From Podospora comata (Eukaryota > Ascomycota > Sordariomycetes > Sordariales > Podosporaceae): 64,000 nucleotides of DNA. The DNA is taken from positions 5,518,001 through 5,582,000 of the forward strand of contig CP071493.1 in NCBI GenBank assembly GCA_017354895.1. Direction: 5' to 3'. Positions 35,984-44,671 of the stretch are shown here, piece after piece. The position numbers were made by a program, and so were the translations under genes. The first letter of the stretch is position 1; each line of letters starts with the position of its first letter. The notes beneath the pieces were generated by a model. The model worked only from the letters and a program-made list of their open reading frames with translations, ran no database searches and was not told the DNA's origin.

Positions 35984-37078
35984 TTACACGTCACCTTCCA
36001 TCGCTTGCCGGGCCTTGGCACTGGGCTTCGTCACCCGACCTGTACGTGTTCTAGTAAGTGCCGTTGAACTGGGCTCAGTTGAACTGGGCGCAGGTGTACT
36101 GGCCGGCGTACTGCTTGCAGCTGTTGGTTCCCGCTGTGTGGCCCTGGGTACCCGTTGCCTGGCACCACCTCTGGCACCACCTCTGTTGCCCCTGGAGCCC
36201 CTGGATCTCTGGTTCGCCCTGGCAACGGCTTGTTCAACAGTGCCCAAACCGTTCACTGTGGCTGGCCGAGATACAGTTGTATTTGCAGCATCTGCAGCAT
36301 CATCGCCTTCCAGATCTGCAGCTTCCCACTGGGACGCTGTTCGCCTTAAACTTTGCCGCAGACCTATCGTACTGGGAAGTTGAAGGTTGGTTCTTTGTAT
36401 GCATGGGGGTGAAGGGGTAGGTGTTGGTTGGTCCTGAAGGCCCAGTGGCACTGTTGACCTGGGTGCGGTGGCATCAGGGGCAAAGGCATCAGAGCCCCTT
36501 GGTCTGCCCCTGAGCACCGTCACACGGTCAAAATCCTGGTACTGCAAATACCGGTCCTCGTCAACTAACGACCTTTCCAACCACCAAAAAGGATGGAAAT
36601 CCCTGAGCTCAAGGACCTGGTTGTTCTTCTGTACTTGGTGAGTCTTGTGAAGACAGGGAAGTCCCTTATTGGCAGTGAATCTACCTGTACAAGCAGGAAT
36701 CTCGTCGGGTTTGGAATTGCGGGCAGACACCTTGTACTTCTGAAGCCGGCGACAGTGTTGTACTACACTGTCAAGTGGTTTCCAGGCAATTCTTGTAGGG
36801 GTATCGCCCAGAAGCTTCATGCCCATGAAATCCCTCCGTAAGTGGTCCTTTTCAAAGCGCCTGGCTTCATTCACATTCTTCTCCAAGGCGGCTACCATAT
36901 CAAAAGTACGGTCAAAAATATCCTTGACCGTGCTCTTCCCAGTGACAACGAAGCTCTTGACCACGCGGTTCGAGGACTCCACGGGGGAGGTTGTTCGTTG
37001 ACCGAGGGTGAGGTGTTGAGATGTGTAAGCAGTGGCCCATTGCCGGATGACTGGGAAGTAGGTGGATTTCTGGTGGTT
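35984..37078 (-). mobile_element. MULE (Mutator-like) DNA transposon remnant, C-terminal part of the transposase
   Basis: An open frame from 37078 to 35984 encodes about 364 residues. The translation passes through AYTSQHLTLGQRTTSPVESS and NRVVKSFVVTGKSTVKDIFD, then a zinc-binding SWIM-like segment (ACTGRFTANKGLPCLHKTHQ) and a DFHPFWWLERSL block. This order matches the end of fungal MULE/Hop-type transposases, where the VES segment follows the third catalytic acidic residue. A long Ser/Thr/Arg-rich tail follows (RSRGSRGNRGGARGGARQR). The DDE catalytic core expected upstream is absent: a TGA at 37081 closes the frame and no transposase-like sequence is seen beyond it. I found no clear terminal inverted repeats or target-site duplication, so the element ends are unknown. 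The remaining frame is intact over more than 1 kb, so it is either young or has been kept. Confidence 0.7.
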
Positions 37079-37754
37079 TCACGGCGTGGAAGATGAAGAA
37101 GAAAAGGTCGTTGCAAAGTGGTGGTTTGGTTTGAAAGCGAAGGTTTGGTTGCAGGTGGGTTTGACTGCGAAAAAGGTGTACTGCAGTGTATTACACGTAA
37201 AAGAAAAAAAATGGGCCAGGGTTAGGGGTTTGTATGGGAAGAAAAGTGGGCGGGGGGTCCGGGAAGTGAAACTGGGGGGTCCGAAAAGTATTGCTCTTTC
37301 GCTTAGCAATAGTGTCAAGCAGCAACTCCACAGTAGTTAGCAAGGGCGAGCATTACTACAATCCCGGACTCTTTCGCTTATATTACAAATACGTATGAGC
37401 TCCCAATTGATGTGTGGGCATCGTATCCTGCATCTCTAGTGTATACAGAGGTTCCTCTACAGCCCTTAACGGCCCCCAATAGCGGAGACTAGATGAGGCT
37501 TTAGTTCCGAAGGTCATTGTTTGTTAGCCCAAAGATGACCTCATGTCATAGCAGCAGGCTTTCCGATATATGACGTTTGCTTGCCGTCGGGGAATGATAA
37601 GCAGAAGTCAAGGCCTTTGCTGTTGAGCGTGGGCTTTCACCTGCGCGATTCGAACAAGATGCGATCATACTATTCAACGAGTGTATTGTTTGTATCTGAA
37701 TCTCTCTAGTGACCACGTCCTGCTACCCAGTTTGAATCATTCAGATTGAGAGCT
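37079..37754. other. Intergenic region between the MULE remnant and the APH-like gene
   Basis: Contains two close copies of a G-run block (GGGGGGTCCG at about 37253 and 37275), then AT-richer DNA. No gene or inverted repeat pairing with 35-36 kb was found by eye. Confidence 0.45.
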
Positions 37755-38753
37755 CTACTCCTTATACGGAGGCTCATCCCCCCTTATCTGGGGAATCCGA
37801 TAGGTAAGGAATTTAGGAAGGGCCTTCATTGGTACCTCGCCACAGCCTACTTTTCCATCCTCCCAGAAAAAGGTGTTTAGGAGCGTGCCGAGAATAACGG
37901 CATCCTGGACGAGACCGATATTCTCCTCCAACATCTCACGAGTCTTCTGGGACATCCCAGCAAAAAGCTCCTTCCAAAAGGCTTGCTCAGCAGCCACGAA
38001 CTCGTCCGGCATCCAGAACTCGCCCCCCGTATATTCGCCAGCCAGGGTGTGAATGCGGCCAAGACCCACAGCAAAGGGTTTCGGCGTCGACAACTCCCAG
38101 TCGATCAGGCCGGTAACTTCACAAGTTTCGTCGATCAGGATGTTGACGTCGTTGAGGTCGTAGTGCGAGACCCAAAGCGGCAGCTTGCTAATCTCGTTCA
38201 GCTTGCCAAGAAATCCTTGTAGCAAGGGCCGGTATGTTGCGACTTCATCCAATGGGCTGGCCAGTATGGCCTCAAGATGCGGCCGGATTTTGGTTGACAC
38301 AGCCTCGCCACTGCTGTCGGCAAGCCAGCCCTTGGAGAGCACACGCCCGAGCGACCTGTTGACGGCAATACGGCCTTCAGGGCCCTTGCCGGCGACGCCG
38401 TGGATCCATATCTTTCCCGGCAGACGCTCGAGGGAGTAAACCCAGACGCCCTCGTTCTCCAGCTCTTCGTCTTTGAGAGCCACAGCATCGGGGACGACTT
38501 GGCCCAGGGCGTCTTTGGCTACCCTGAAGGCGTCGAGATCCAGTTTCTCGGTTCGGAATTGGATGACCACTTCGCGTTTGTCAGTCAGCGTTACAAAGAA
38601 GGTCCGGCTGAACATCCCCTGCATTGGCGGCCTGTCGACGCGCGTGGAGGCGCTTCCAAGATGCTCTGACACTAGATTCTTGATACGCTTGACTTGTTTC
38701 GTTGGCGTGTTGAGCAACTTGGGGAGGTCATTGTCGGAGGTAACGGGAGGCAT
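37755..38753 (-). CDS. APH/choline-kinase-fold phosphotransferase-like protein
   Basis: Intronless, 332 residues. The family's catalytic loop HYDLNDVNIL is at 197-206, with catalytic base Asp199 and metal-binding Asn204. It is followed by the second metal ligand in GLIDWELS (Asp218). The N-lobe has a weak glycine-rich turn (MQGMFSRTFFVTL) and a VVIQFR strand that would carry the ATP-binding Lys; here the position reads Gln or Arg, so Lys is not obvious. The C-lobe contains conserved PFAVGLGRI. Fungal members of this large group are rarely antibiotic kinases and usually phosphorylate small molecules of unknown identity. The gene sits beside the MULE remnant in an accessory region. Substrate unknown. 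Confidence 0.82.
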   Translation of the reverse strand: MPPVTSDNDLPKLLNTPTKQVKRIKNLVSEHLGSASTRVDRPPMQGMFSRTFFVTLTDKREVVIQFRTEKLDLDAFRVAKDALGQVVPDAVALKDEELENEGVWVYSLERLPGKIWIHGVAGKGPEGRIAVNRSLGRVLSKGWLADSSGEAVSTKIRPHLEAILASPLDEVATYRPLLQGFLGKLNEISKLPLWVSHYDLNDVNILIDETCEVTGLIDWELSTPKPFAVGLGRIHTLAGEYTGGEFWMPDEFVAAEQAFWKELFAGMSQKTREMLEENIGLVQDAVILGTLLNTFFWEDGKVGCGEVPMKALPKFLTYRIPQIRGDEPPYKE

Positions 38754-39506
38754 GATGTAAAATAGAGTGTTTGGCGTGCAAAGCGTAGCTGTAGTTGGGC
38801 AGATTGAAGTTGCAGTTGACCGAATGTCGAGATTTTAGGAGCGGCCTTTTCTTCCCCCAATTGTTTGCAGGTACCCAAACGCGGTGCCAGATCGGGGGAG
38901 AGAGCCAAAAATGCCGTAAGAGCAAACCTGCCAATTGGATCAATCCGCACCCAGTAGCGGTCGCGTCGCGCCAACCGTGCTGTTGCACAACTTCCTTTTC
39001 GGTAAGTTAATCTGCACACAAGCCAGCCCCAGGTAGATATATATATATATACAGAGTAATCTCCAAATGTAGTATATCGGTATTTTCTTAATCCAGGGAG
39101 ATATAGATCATGGCGTTTGCCTCAGATTGTAGGTAGCTTCTTTCTCTTCATGGACTTCTCGGGGCCATTGAGATTATTGTGAATATACTCAGTTACGCCC
39201 TCCGGGCCAGTGCTTGGTTCAAGTCTCTGCTGTGTGAAGCTCGTTGAGCCTGCCCCACAACAGACCCTTGTTACACATGAAGACAAGTTGCAGCGATACG
39301 TAGATATCTGGTAATGAAGAACCGCACTGATAAGACCTCCCGAGACTGAGAATCCTGGGTTCTCGACAGATCAGCTGCAAGAACGGCCAACAAGATCTAC
39401 TGGTATCAATATCCTCGTTTAATTATCAAATTAAAATACGTCAAAAAGCAAGTCGTGATGACTTGCCACGCTGGAAACGCCGGTTGTGACCTCATACGTC
39501 GACTTT

Positions 39507-39590
39507 GCACAGTAATATTTGCACAGTAGCATCTGTACAGCAATATCTGCGCAGCAGCATCTGCACCGCAGCATCTGCACAACAACATCT
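39507..39590. repeat. Tandem repeat, six 14-base units
   Basis: Six end-to-end copies of a unit near GCACAGCAGCATCT, each exactly 14 bases with a few substitutions (GCACAGTAATATTT, GCACAGTAGCATCT, GTACAGCAATATCT, GCGCAGCAGCATCT, GCACCGCAGCATCT, GCACAACAACATCT). The unit length is not a multiple of three, which argues against a coding role. Confidence 0.85.
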
Positions 39591-39817
39591 GCCCAAGCAC
39601 CAACACTCAGAGGCTTATGTCGAATAGGAGACCGTCGGTGATGATCATGATCATGATCATTGAAAGCCAAAGTACCAACAATCACAGATACAGCCTGTAT
39701 AGCCTGGCCGCCCTGTGAAGGACCGTTCGGTGGCACTTTGGACCGCGAGAAGACTGACTTACGCCCTTAGTGAGGCATAGAGTACTCAGGGCTTCCTTGT
39801 CCAACAGGACATTTTAG

Positions 39818-39824
39818 TATAAAG
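39818..39824 (+). promoter_or_regulatory. TATA box of the small gene at 40044
   Basis: TATAAAG is followed by a CT-rich leader (CCGACTCTCTCCCTTC) and a long 5' UTR of about 200 bases before the ATG at 40044. The arrangement is that of strongly expressed fungal genes. Confidence 0.5.
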
Positions 39825-40043
39825 ACCTCTGGCTCATCCACCTTGCCCCGACTCTCTCCCTTCAGAACCGTTACTGACTATCTTGCCTGATCAACAACAA
39901 CTTTCTAATTCACTACAACTCCAGTTTGTACTGGAATTGCCTATTGCCCTTAATACTTACATCTGTTTCCCATTTTTCTGAGCTAGAAGCCAGCTTCGCC
40001 CTCTTCAAATCAAGTCCCGATCTTTGCAACCCAATCATTCATC

Positions 40044-40301
40044 ATGTCTTCGCCTGTCGTGCCCCTGAACAATGCTCGCCTCCGGGAGACGCCCTTCCCT
40101 TCGGCCGCATACAGCAAGCTTCCTCACATCAACGATATGCATGACGCCGCGGCCAACAACGCCAGAGCGCATGCTCCGAGCCCGTTTCCGGAGGCCCCGG
40201 CGGACTCTGTGCTCACCATTAACGGTACACCTGTGGAGGAGGGAACTAAATCGCATGTCATCATCTCCCACGCCCTGAAGATGGTTGACTTCGTGTACTA
40301 G
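40044..40301 (+). CDS. Small uncharacterised protein, 85 residues
   Basis: Intronless frame starting MSSPVVPLNNARLRETPFPS and ending HALKMVDFVY. It is Pro/Ala-rich without Cys, signal peptide or membrane helix and is probably disordered. Coding support comes from the promoter layout: a TATA box, a CT-rich stretch and a clean ATG context (CATCATGTC). The surrounding DNA is repeat-bearing, so a lineage-specific gene is possible. I do not recognise a family. Confidence 0.5.
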   Translation: MSSPVVPLNNARLRETPFPSAAYSKLPHINDMHDAAANNARAHAPSPFPEAPADSVLTINGTPVEEGTKSHVIISHALKMVDFVY

Positions 40302-41430
40302 TCCATCTTCTGACGTATTGATCCCTCGAGGTCAAGATGCTGTTCTTGAACTCCAGTTTCGTCTGGATTTCTGTTCAACTCCATTTGACAATCTAACTGG
40401 CATCGGGTTTCAAACATTAGTTACCGCTATCCTTGGAAGTCTACCACAAGGTTGTTTCCTTAGCCTTTCTTAAGTAGTTTAGCTGAATATTTCATTATAA
40501 ACTAGTATAAAGATAGCGGTACTGTGACGCGACGCAACTGCTGTCAACTAGTATATAACTACAAGCTGGATTGTAAATGATTGCATATAGAAGCTGTTTC
40601 TGGCTCCGCAAAGGCAGATATCCTTGTTTTAGAAACAATCCAAGTTTTCGGTGATCCCGGATGCAGGAACGATATTTGGAGGGAGACAACTTGCCTGATT
40701 TGGACTAACTTAGAAACTGTTCCTGGAGTGGATGCTACGCTGTATGAGATGTTTCTGACTCTAATACAGACATAACTTTTACACTAATCCTAAAGGGAAT
40801 AACTTTTAGTGCAGCTAGGGTTATTTTCTAGCAACTTCCACCAAAAGCCCCCTGCAGCGCTCACAACAATTACAGTGTAATAGGTGTACGCTCCAGAAAC
40901 AGCTCTGCCATGGTCTACTTCCAGTATACCTGGTCTCAGGTGGTTTCAACCATTGCTCACCCTACTCAGGGCCTTGCTCACCCTACTCAGGGCCTTGCTC
41001 ACCCTGCTCAGGCGTTGCTCACTCTGCTCAGGGCCTTGCTCACTCTGCTCAGGACCTTGCTCACCCTGATCAGGAGATCTCCACTTCTGCTCAGGTTAAA
41101 GCGGCGAGTGCTCAGGTCCAAGAACGGAAATGGAAACCATCCATGTCCAGATTCCGATATTATTATAGGTGTTATAAGGCGCATGGAAATGGGTTATCAG
41201 GTAGAAATAGGGTTTGGGCATATACTAGGGGTAATTAAAGAGTACATTTTGCATAATAATCACATGAGTTAAGTACTCATTTCATTCCCAATTTTCCAAT
41301 GACATGTCATGCTTTGATTGATAGATTTCACCGCATCACTGAGGCTTTAGAATATAGTGGTTTCGACCATCTTTTAAAGGCCCTTAAGATCTCATGGGAG
41401 TGTCTATTTCCCCGTCCACGGTGTGAACGC
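40302..41430. other. Intergenic accessory region with minisatellite
   Basis: About 1.1 kb of moderately AT-rich DNA containing the 21-base minisatellite at 40953..41077. Open frames at 40884..41272 are translations of that repeat. No mobile-element protein is recognisable. Confidence 0.5.
40953..41077. repeat. Minisatellite, six 20-21-base units
   Basis: Head-to-tail copies of TTGCTCACCCTACTCAGGGCC with few changes (the third copy is 20 bases). Two frames read through it as Leu/Thr-rich peptides, which I treat as artefacts. The core GCTCACC...CTCAGG also appears, degenerate, at 34820-34970. Confidence 0.85.
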
Positions 41431-42542
41431 CTAGCTTGGCCGGACACCAACAACCTCCCCCCTCATGCAAACCACCTCGCCCCTTTTGACCACCAGTCTG
41501 TATCTTATTGTCTCCCCGTTACCTTCCTCCGCAGCCTCCGTCCCAATGGTGTACTCCTCCTCCGCATACAGCGGTGACAAAGCTCGGTAAGCGATACTCT
41601 TCGCTTTGATTGCCCCACCCCGTGAGTGAACATCCCGCCAGTAATCCATCAGATTAATCAGATTCAGGGGCCCATGCACAACCACATTCGGGTGACCCTC
41701 CACCTGCCTCGTCCAACTTTCGTTGAAGTGGATCATGTGCGCGTTGAACGTCAGGGCAGAGAACTGAAACAGCGCAACAGGGGACCAGACAAGATTGCGC
41801 ATGGTATACCCTGCCTTTATATCTGTGTCATCCTGAATATGGGACTTAGCAGTGGGTATCGTAATAACTGGAGCGATTGAGCCAGTAGGCGGTGCAGGTA
41901 GTGGTTGGCGGAAGATCCATGATCTGGGGGTCCGTCAGCAAATTAAATAGCAACAAAAAAACACAATGGCAGGGCACGTACGTACCTTCTGTCAATAAGA
42001 GCTACCCCCCGAGGAGAAACAAATATCTTTTCCACATCCACCAACACCATCTCACTCCCATCACGGCTCTTCTTCGCTTTGGCATCGAGAATCTCGGTGG
42101 TTTCCTCTACTCTGTCTCCTATTCTCAGTTGCACCTGTGGGTTCCACAGCATCTCCCCTCCAGCCCACATCCTCCTCGTGAATGGGGCCGGCGAGTTAAA
42201 TGTTGTGTCTGACCCATCCGCTCCTAGCTCTGACTCGAACTGGGAGGGGGTGAAGTACACGAGGTGGTGACCGTAGGGAAGGTAAGTGCCGTCTGGTGGC
42301 TCCCCCGTGCAGAATTCTGATCGTCGACCCAAGGCAAAAGACAGCTTCTGGAGTTGGTTTCCATCAAGAAGCTGTTTGCGGACGAACTTTTGGCCTTTGA
42401 CTTTCTTCAACAGCTCACTGGCTGCGGTCTGGGCGGCGGAGCTGTGGACGTGACGGGTGGAGGCTTGGCAGGAGGTGGTCATCATAATCTGGCTGGCTAG
42501 AATGCGGCGGGTGATGCGCGCGGGGTGCTGGAAAAGAGCCAT
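41431..42542 (-). CDS. Mitochondrial hydroxyacyl-thioester dehydratase type 2 (HTD2-like, MaoC/hot-dog fold)
   Basis: Exons 42542..41986 and 41923..41431 give 349 residues, joined across a 62-base intron (GTACGT...CCCCAG). Residues 1-38 look like a mitochondrial presequence (MALFQHPARITRRILASQIM, then Arg/Ser/His-rich). The N-terminal half carries PDGTYLPYGHHLVYFTPSQF. The C-terminal hot-dog domain has FQFSALTFNAHMIHFNESWT and GHPNVVVHGPLNLINLMDYW, the hydratase segment of MaoC-like enzymes. Yeast Htd2 performs the 3-hydroxyacyl-ACP dehydration step of mitochondrial type II fatty-acid synthesis, which feeds lipoic acid. It shares a 290-base divergent promoter with an acyl-CoA dehydrogenase gene that also carries a presequence, which suggests co-regulation. 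Length and motifs are complete. Confidence 0.88.
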
Positions 42543-42832
42543 TTTCCAGTGGTCAAGAAAACGGACAAAAATGCCAGGCCGATGTCTTTACTCACTGTTC
42601 ATTCTCAAACACTAAGGTCCGTTGGTGATGTCGTTGATTAGATGTCAAAAGCGGAACCCCTTCCCCGGAAATAATAGGGGGCGCTAAACTGGGTGCCTCG
42701 GTGGGGTCCACATTCCCCGCTTTCCCAGAAAACCGTTGTGCAGTCCATCAACAACAAGAACGACAGTGCGAGACTGGAGATTCACATTGGCGCTTCTCGA
42801 TAGTGTTGAGCTTTCAATTCCCTGACTTCACA
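42543..42832. promoter_or_regulatory. Divergent promoter between HTD2-like and acyl-CoA dehydrogenase genes
   Basis: Only 290 bases separate the two start codons. There is no obvious TATA; one CCTTCCCCGG block and one CCTCGG motif are present. Shared control of two mitochondrial acyl-chain enzymes is plausible, and no specific operator is identified. Confidence 0.45.
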
Positions 42833-44140
42833 ATGTCACAGTTAACCCTCCGCATGATCACCCGGTTGACGCGCCTGGCTTCCAATCACCGGCCGGCCCG
42901 CCATCAACTGTTCTCCACCTCAACCAGGCGCCCCCTGATGTCAACAACAGGCTTCACCGAAACACAGCTCACCGTTCGAGAAGCAGTTGCGCAGGTCTGC
43001 TCGGAGTTTCCCAACACCTATTGGCAAGAACACGACCAGAATGAGCAAGATCCCAAGGAGTTCCATGCTGCCATGGCTAAAGACGGCTGGCTCGGGATTG
43101 CTCTGCCAGAATCTCTTGGCGGATCCGGATTGGGAATATCTGAGGCCACCATGATGATGCAGACGATTGCGGAGTCTGGGGCAGGAATGGCGGGTGCCCA
43201 GAGCATACACGCCAATGTCTATGCTACACAGCCGCTGGCCAAGTTTGGGAGCACCGCCCAACTCGAAAGCACCATTCCGAAGATCATTTCGGGCCAATGG
43301 CGGGTTTGCTTTGGGGTGACTGAGCCGAACGCGGGACTGGATACGCTGAGACTGTCAACCAGGGCCACGAAGCAGAGCGATGGTTCTTACAAAGTGACTG
43401 GACAAAAGATCTGGATCACTTGCGCTCAAGTGGCCTCCAAGATGATTCTGTTGGCGCGAACCACACCGCTGGAGGAGGTCAGGAAACCGAGCGAGGGGCT
43501 GTCATTATTCTGCATCGATCTTGATCGTAGCAACCCAGGTCTTGAACTCCGACAAATCAAGAAGATGGGCGGACGGGCTGTCGATGCTAACGAGGTCTTC
43601 TTCGACAACTATTCGGTTGGTGCCGACTCGTTGATTGGCGAGGAAGGGCAAGGCTTCAAAATTATCCTGCATGGCATGAACGCTGAACGCTGCCTGCTCG
43701 CCGGCGAGGCTCTTGGTCTGGGGTATGCTGCTCTAGGAAAGGCGGCAACGTATGCTAGAGAACGCAACGTCTTCAAGAGGCCAATCGGACAGAATCAAGG
43801 AATCGCCCATCCGCTAGCAGAGGTATACATGAAGCTTGAGGCGGCGAAGTTGGCAACGTATCATGCTGCGCAGTTGTATGATTCGAGCAAGGCCGATAAG
43901 ACGATACTTCAAGATGCGGTGGGTGTGGCTTGCAATAGTGCAAAGTATCTGGCGGCCGAGGCAGCGTTCTCAGCGTGCGAGAGAGCCGTGTTGACGCATG
44001 GGGGAATGGGTTACGCGGTCGAGTATGACGTCGAACGGTACTTTCGAGAGTGTCTCGTGCCGAGGATTGCGCCCGTTAGTCGAGAGATGATTCTGAATTA
44101 TATCAGTGAAAAGATTTTGGATCTTCCACGGAGTTATTGA
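42833..44140 (+). CDS. Acyl-CoA dehydrogenase family protein, mitochondrial
   Basis: Intronless, 435 residues. MSQLTLRMITRLTRLASNHR, then RHQLFSTSTRRPL, is a typical presequence, so I chose this ATG over the upstream in-frame codon at 42701. Family blocks follow: LPESLGGSGLGISEA, FGVTEPNAGLDT, KVTGQKIWITCA, and HGGMGYAVEYDVERYFREC near the end. The usual C-terminal catalytic YEGT segment is replaced by APVSREMI, so the Glu found there in medium- and short-chain enzymes is missing. Instead Glu285 in MNAERCLLAGEALG sits where isovaleryl- and long-chain dehydrogenases place their catalytic Glu. This suggests an isovaleryl-type active site (inference). The C terminus (PRSY) is not a peroxisomal signal. 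The substrate is unknown. Confidence 0.9.
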   Translation: MSQLTLRMITRLTRLASNHRPARHQLFSTSTRRPLMSTTGFTETQLTVREAVAQVCSEFPNTYWQEHDQNEQDPKEFHAAMAKDGWLGIALPESLGGSGLGISEATMMMQTIAESGAGMAGAQSIHANVYATQPLAKFGSTAQLESTIPKIISGQWRVCFGVTEPNAGLDTLRLSTRATKQSDGSYKVTGQKIWITCAQVASKMILLARTTPLEEVRKPSEGLSLFCIDLDRSNPGLELRQIKKMGGRAVDANEVFFDNYSVGADSLIGEEGQGFKIILHGMNAERCLLAGEALGLGYAALGKAATYARERNVFKRPIGQNQGIAHPLAEVYMKLEAAKLATYHAAQLYDSSKADKTILQDAVGVACNSAKYLAAEAAFSACERAVLTHGGMGYAVEYDVERYFRECLVPRIAPVSREMILNYISEKILDLPRSY

Positions 44141-44671
44141 AGCTTGGGTGGTGTGCTGCTGGTAGTCACCAGGTCGTCACTCCGCCTGCCAGTTTTCATG
44201 GTGGGGGACTTGGGTGGCCAGTGACCTCACCTGCTAGGCAGACCTGGGCTGATTGAACCTTCTTATTCTAGATGAGTATTCAGGTGGTTACCCTCACCGG
44301 TCAATCGATGCCAATTTTCAGGAGTCTGGTGTTTTACAACTGTTCTTTTAGTTCATGTGGAGCCGGTGGTAGTCTAGAGCATGACGGGCCGAGTCGTCAC
44401 TTGCTGCGAACGGTAGGCAACAAAGGCGACTTGAAAGTTTACCGAGGCCACCAGAGTTTCTTTGAGACGATTTTCTTTGATCTGCACTCTTCACCTGATC
44501 AACTCCCCAAACTCATGTAAAAAATCTTCGACTATACATGAGCGGCAAGACATACATCACAGCTCTGCCGAGCAAACTTAGATCCATGCGCCAGCAACGA
44601 CCAAGAATCTCTCTCTGCGAGTATTCAATTGCAGCCGCATCCAGAGTCAAAACAGAGTCGCGCATTTAAAC
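44141..44671. other. Intergenic region
   Basis: About 530 bases between two plus-strand genes. An 82-codon frame at 44272..44520 has no domain. Likely 3' UTR plus promoter. Confidence 0.5.

Larger units (their letters stand above)
38754..40043. other. Intergenic accessory region with simple repeats
   Basis: Holds an AT microsatellite (39037..39051), a 14-base tandem repeat (39507..39590, listed separately), a GATCAT-type palindromic run at about 39638..39662 and a TATA box at 39818. The minus frames over the 14-base repeat (39406..39736) are translations of the repeat and not genes. Confidence 0.5.

Noticed and set aside
35400-37300. Possible terminal inverted repeats of the MULE remnant (G-rich blocks near 35430 and 37255)
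   Set aside because: The two blocks are similar in direct rather than inverted orientation, and no target-site duplication is visible.
39406-39736. Cys/Ala/Leu-rich small frames on the minus strand
   Set aside because: They are translations of the 14-base tandem repeat in different frames.
40884-41272. Leu/Thr-rich plus-strand frames
   Set aside because: They are translations of the 21-base minisatellite.
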